Of a stretch of DNA of 6,498 nt, positions 5,993-6,498 are shown in pieces; the stretch's first letter is position 1, and each line of letters begins with the position of its first letter. The notes beneath the pieces are model-generated. The model did no database searches and had not been told where the DNA came from. It worked only from the letters and a program-made list of their open reading frames with translations. The DNA comes from RUG11867 sp964472425 (GTDB lineage: Bacteria; Bacillota_I; Bacilli_A; RF39; UBA660), in contig CAYYLF010000077.1 of the NCBI GenBank assembly GCA_964472425.1, positions 1 to 6,498 of the forward strand. Reading direction: 5' to 3'. Made by a program: the position numbers and the translations under genes.

Positions 5993-6498
5993 TTAAAAAT
6001 TATCATTCATTAGGAAATCAAAAATGTTTATTTGTTTAACTTCATTGTTAGAATAGTCTTCTTTTGTTAAAGTAATTATGTATTTTTCAGAATCTTCAAT
6101 GTCATCAAAAGCACTAAATTCCCTGTTTCTTGTATTTTCATCTGATAAATCATAACATACTTGAATATATTTAAAATTATTAGATTTTGATGCAATAAAA
6201 TCAATTTCACCTTTTTTAGTTTTACCAATAAATACTTTATAATCTTTTCCTATTAAATCATTATAAACAATATTTTCTAAAGCTACCGAATAATTAATTT
6301 TTTCATTATTTGTCTTAATTTGCTTGATTCCTAAATCATTAGCATAATATTTATTTAATGTTTTTAAAATATTTTTACCATGTATATCATATCTATATAC
6401 TTTATTCATAATAAATGTTGATGAAAAAGCTTCTAAATAATTGTATAAAGTATCATTAGCTATTTCATGATATTCTTTTTTTAAATATTCTATTACAT
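5993..6498 (-). CDS. DUF4143/COG1373-type ATPase, C-terminal part (runs off the window)
   Basis: The minus-strand frame is open to the window edge; 167 residues are visible, starting in VIEYLKKEY. Family members are about 400 residues with an N-terminal AAA ATPase (Walker A/B), so that part should lie beyond 6498. The visible part matches the C-terminal half: TLYNYLEAF...TFIMNKVYRYDIHGK, KYYANDLGI, then a region resembling the PD-(D/E)XK nuclease fold with ALENIVYNDL, YKVFIG, GEIDFIA and YIQV. The usual acidic ExK is QV here, as I recall for this family, which argues against an intact nuclease. The ATG at 6409 is an internal Met, not the start, because family similarity continues upstream. 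These ATPases are common, often multi-copy, in gut Firmicutes and of unknown function. The gene is much more AT-rich than everything to its left, suggesting a separate origin. No clear terminator follows the TAA. Confidence 0.8.
   Translation of the reverse strand, partial: VIEYLKKEYHEIANDTLYNYLEAFSSTFIMNKVYRYDIHGKNILKTLNKYYANDLGIKQIKTNNEKINYSVALENIVYNDLIGKDYKVFIGKTKKGEIDFIASKSNNFKYIQVCYDLSDENTRNREFSAFDDIEDSEKYIITLTKEDYSNNEVKQINIFDFLMNDNF

Noticed and set aside
5851..6039. 62-codon + strand frame in the AT-rich region
   Set aside because: It has no Shine-Dalgarno sequence, overlaps the 3' end of the ATPase gene on the other strand, and resembles no family I know.
6407..6409. ATG at 6409 as the start of the ATPase-family protein
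   Set aside because: The frame stays open to the window edge and the upstream residues (NYLEAFSSTFI) match the family, so the gene is cut by the window, not short.
1..6498. CRISPR array, riboswitch, insertion sequence or origin
   Set aside because: No regularly spaced direct repeats, transposase fragments, DnaA-box clusters or recognisable riboswitch cores were seen.

Overview
The window looks like a chromosomal stretch from a Gram-positive, Firmicutes-type bacterium, possibly a gut Bacilli/Mollicutes-like lineage. Supporting this are AAGGAG-type ribosome binding sites, CCA-encoded tRNAs, standard stop codons with TGG for Trp, a dockerin-bearing secreted protease, and a signal-peptide/single-TM surface protein. 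The lineage is inferred, not proven.

Layout from left to right. Positions 1-209 hold the 3' part of a tRNA-Leu(UAA) gene split by a group I intron; the 5' half lies before the window. A complete tRNA-Pro(UGG) follows at 226-302, then a hairpin terminator. Next on the + strand is a DUF488-family protein (358-987). It converges on a two-gene minus-strand operon, and the two units share a bidirectional terminator at 988-1010. The operon reads 5194 to 1009. Its first gene encodes a membrane-anchored surface protein with an Ig-like domain, a cadherin-like beta-sandwich and a C-terminal TM segment. Its second gene overlaps the first by 17 bp and encodes a 973-residue secreted M6-type zinc metalloprotease with a GLUG-type repeat region, a Big2-like domain and a C-terminal type I dockerin. 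The two products probably work together at the cell surface, with the dockerin suggesting non-covalent assembly onto an anchored partner.

Upstream of the operon lie a terminator and the C-terminal half of a short-chain dehydrogenase (5390-5758), whose NAD-binding N-terminal half is missing. At about 5735-5760 the DNA changes abruptly to a much more AT-rich composition. The rest holds an apparently non-coding 234-bp stretch with a GC-rich hairpin and the C-terminal part of a DUF4143/COG1373-type ATPase (5993 to beyond 6498). This end looks like an insertion or rearrangement junction.

The most notable points are the tRNA-Leu group I intron in a Firmicutes-like background, the dockerin protease/anchored surface protein pair, and the broken SDR at the composition boundary.
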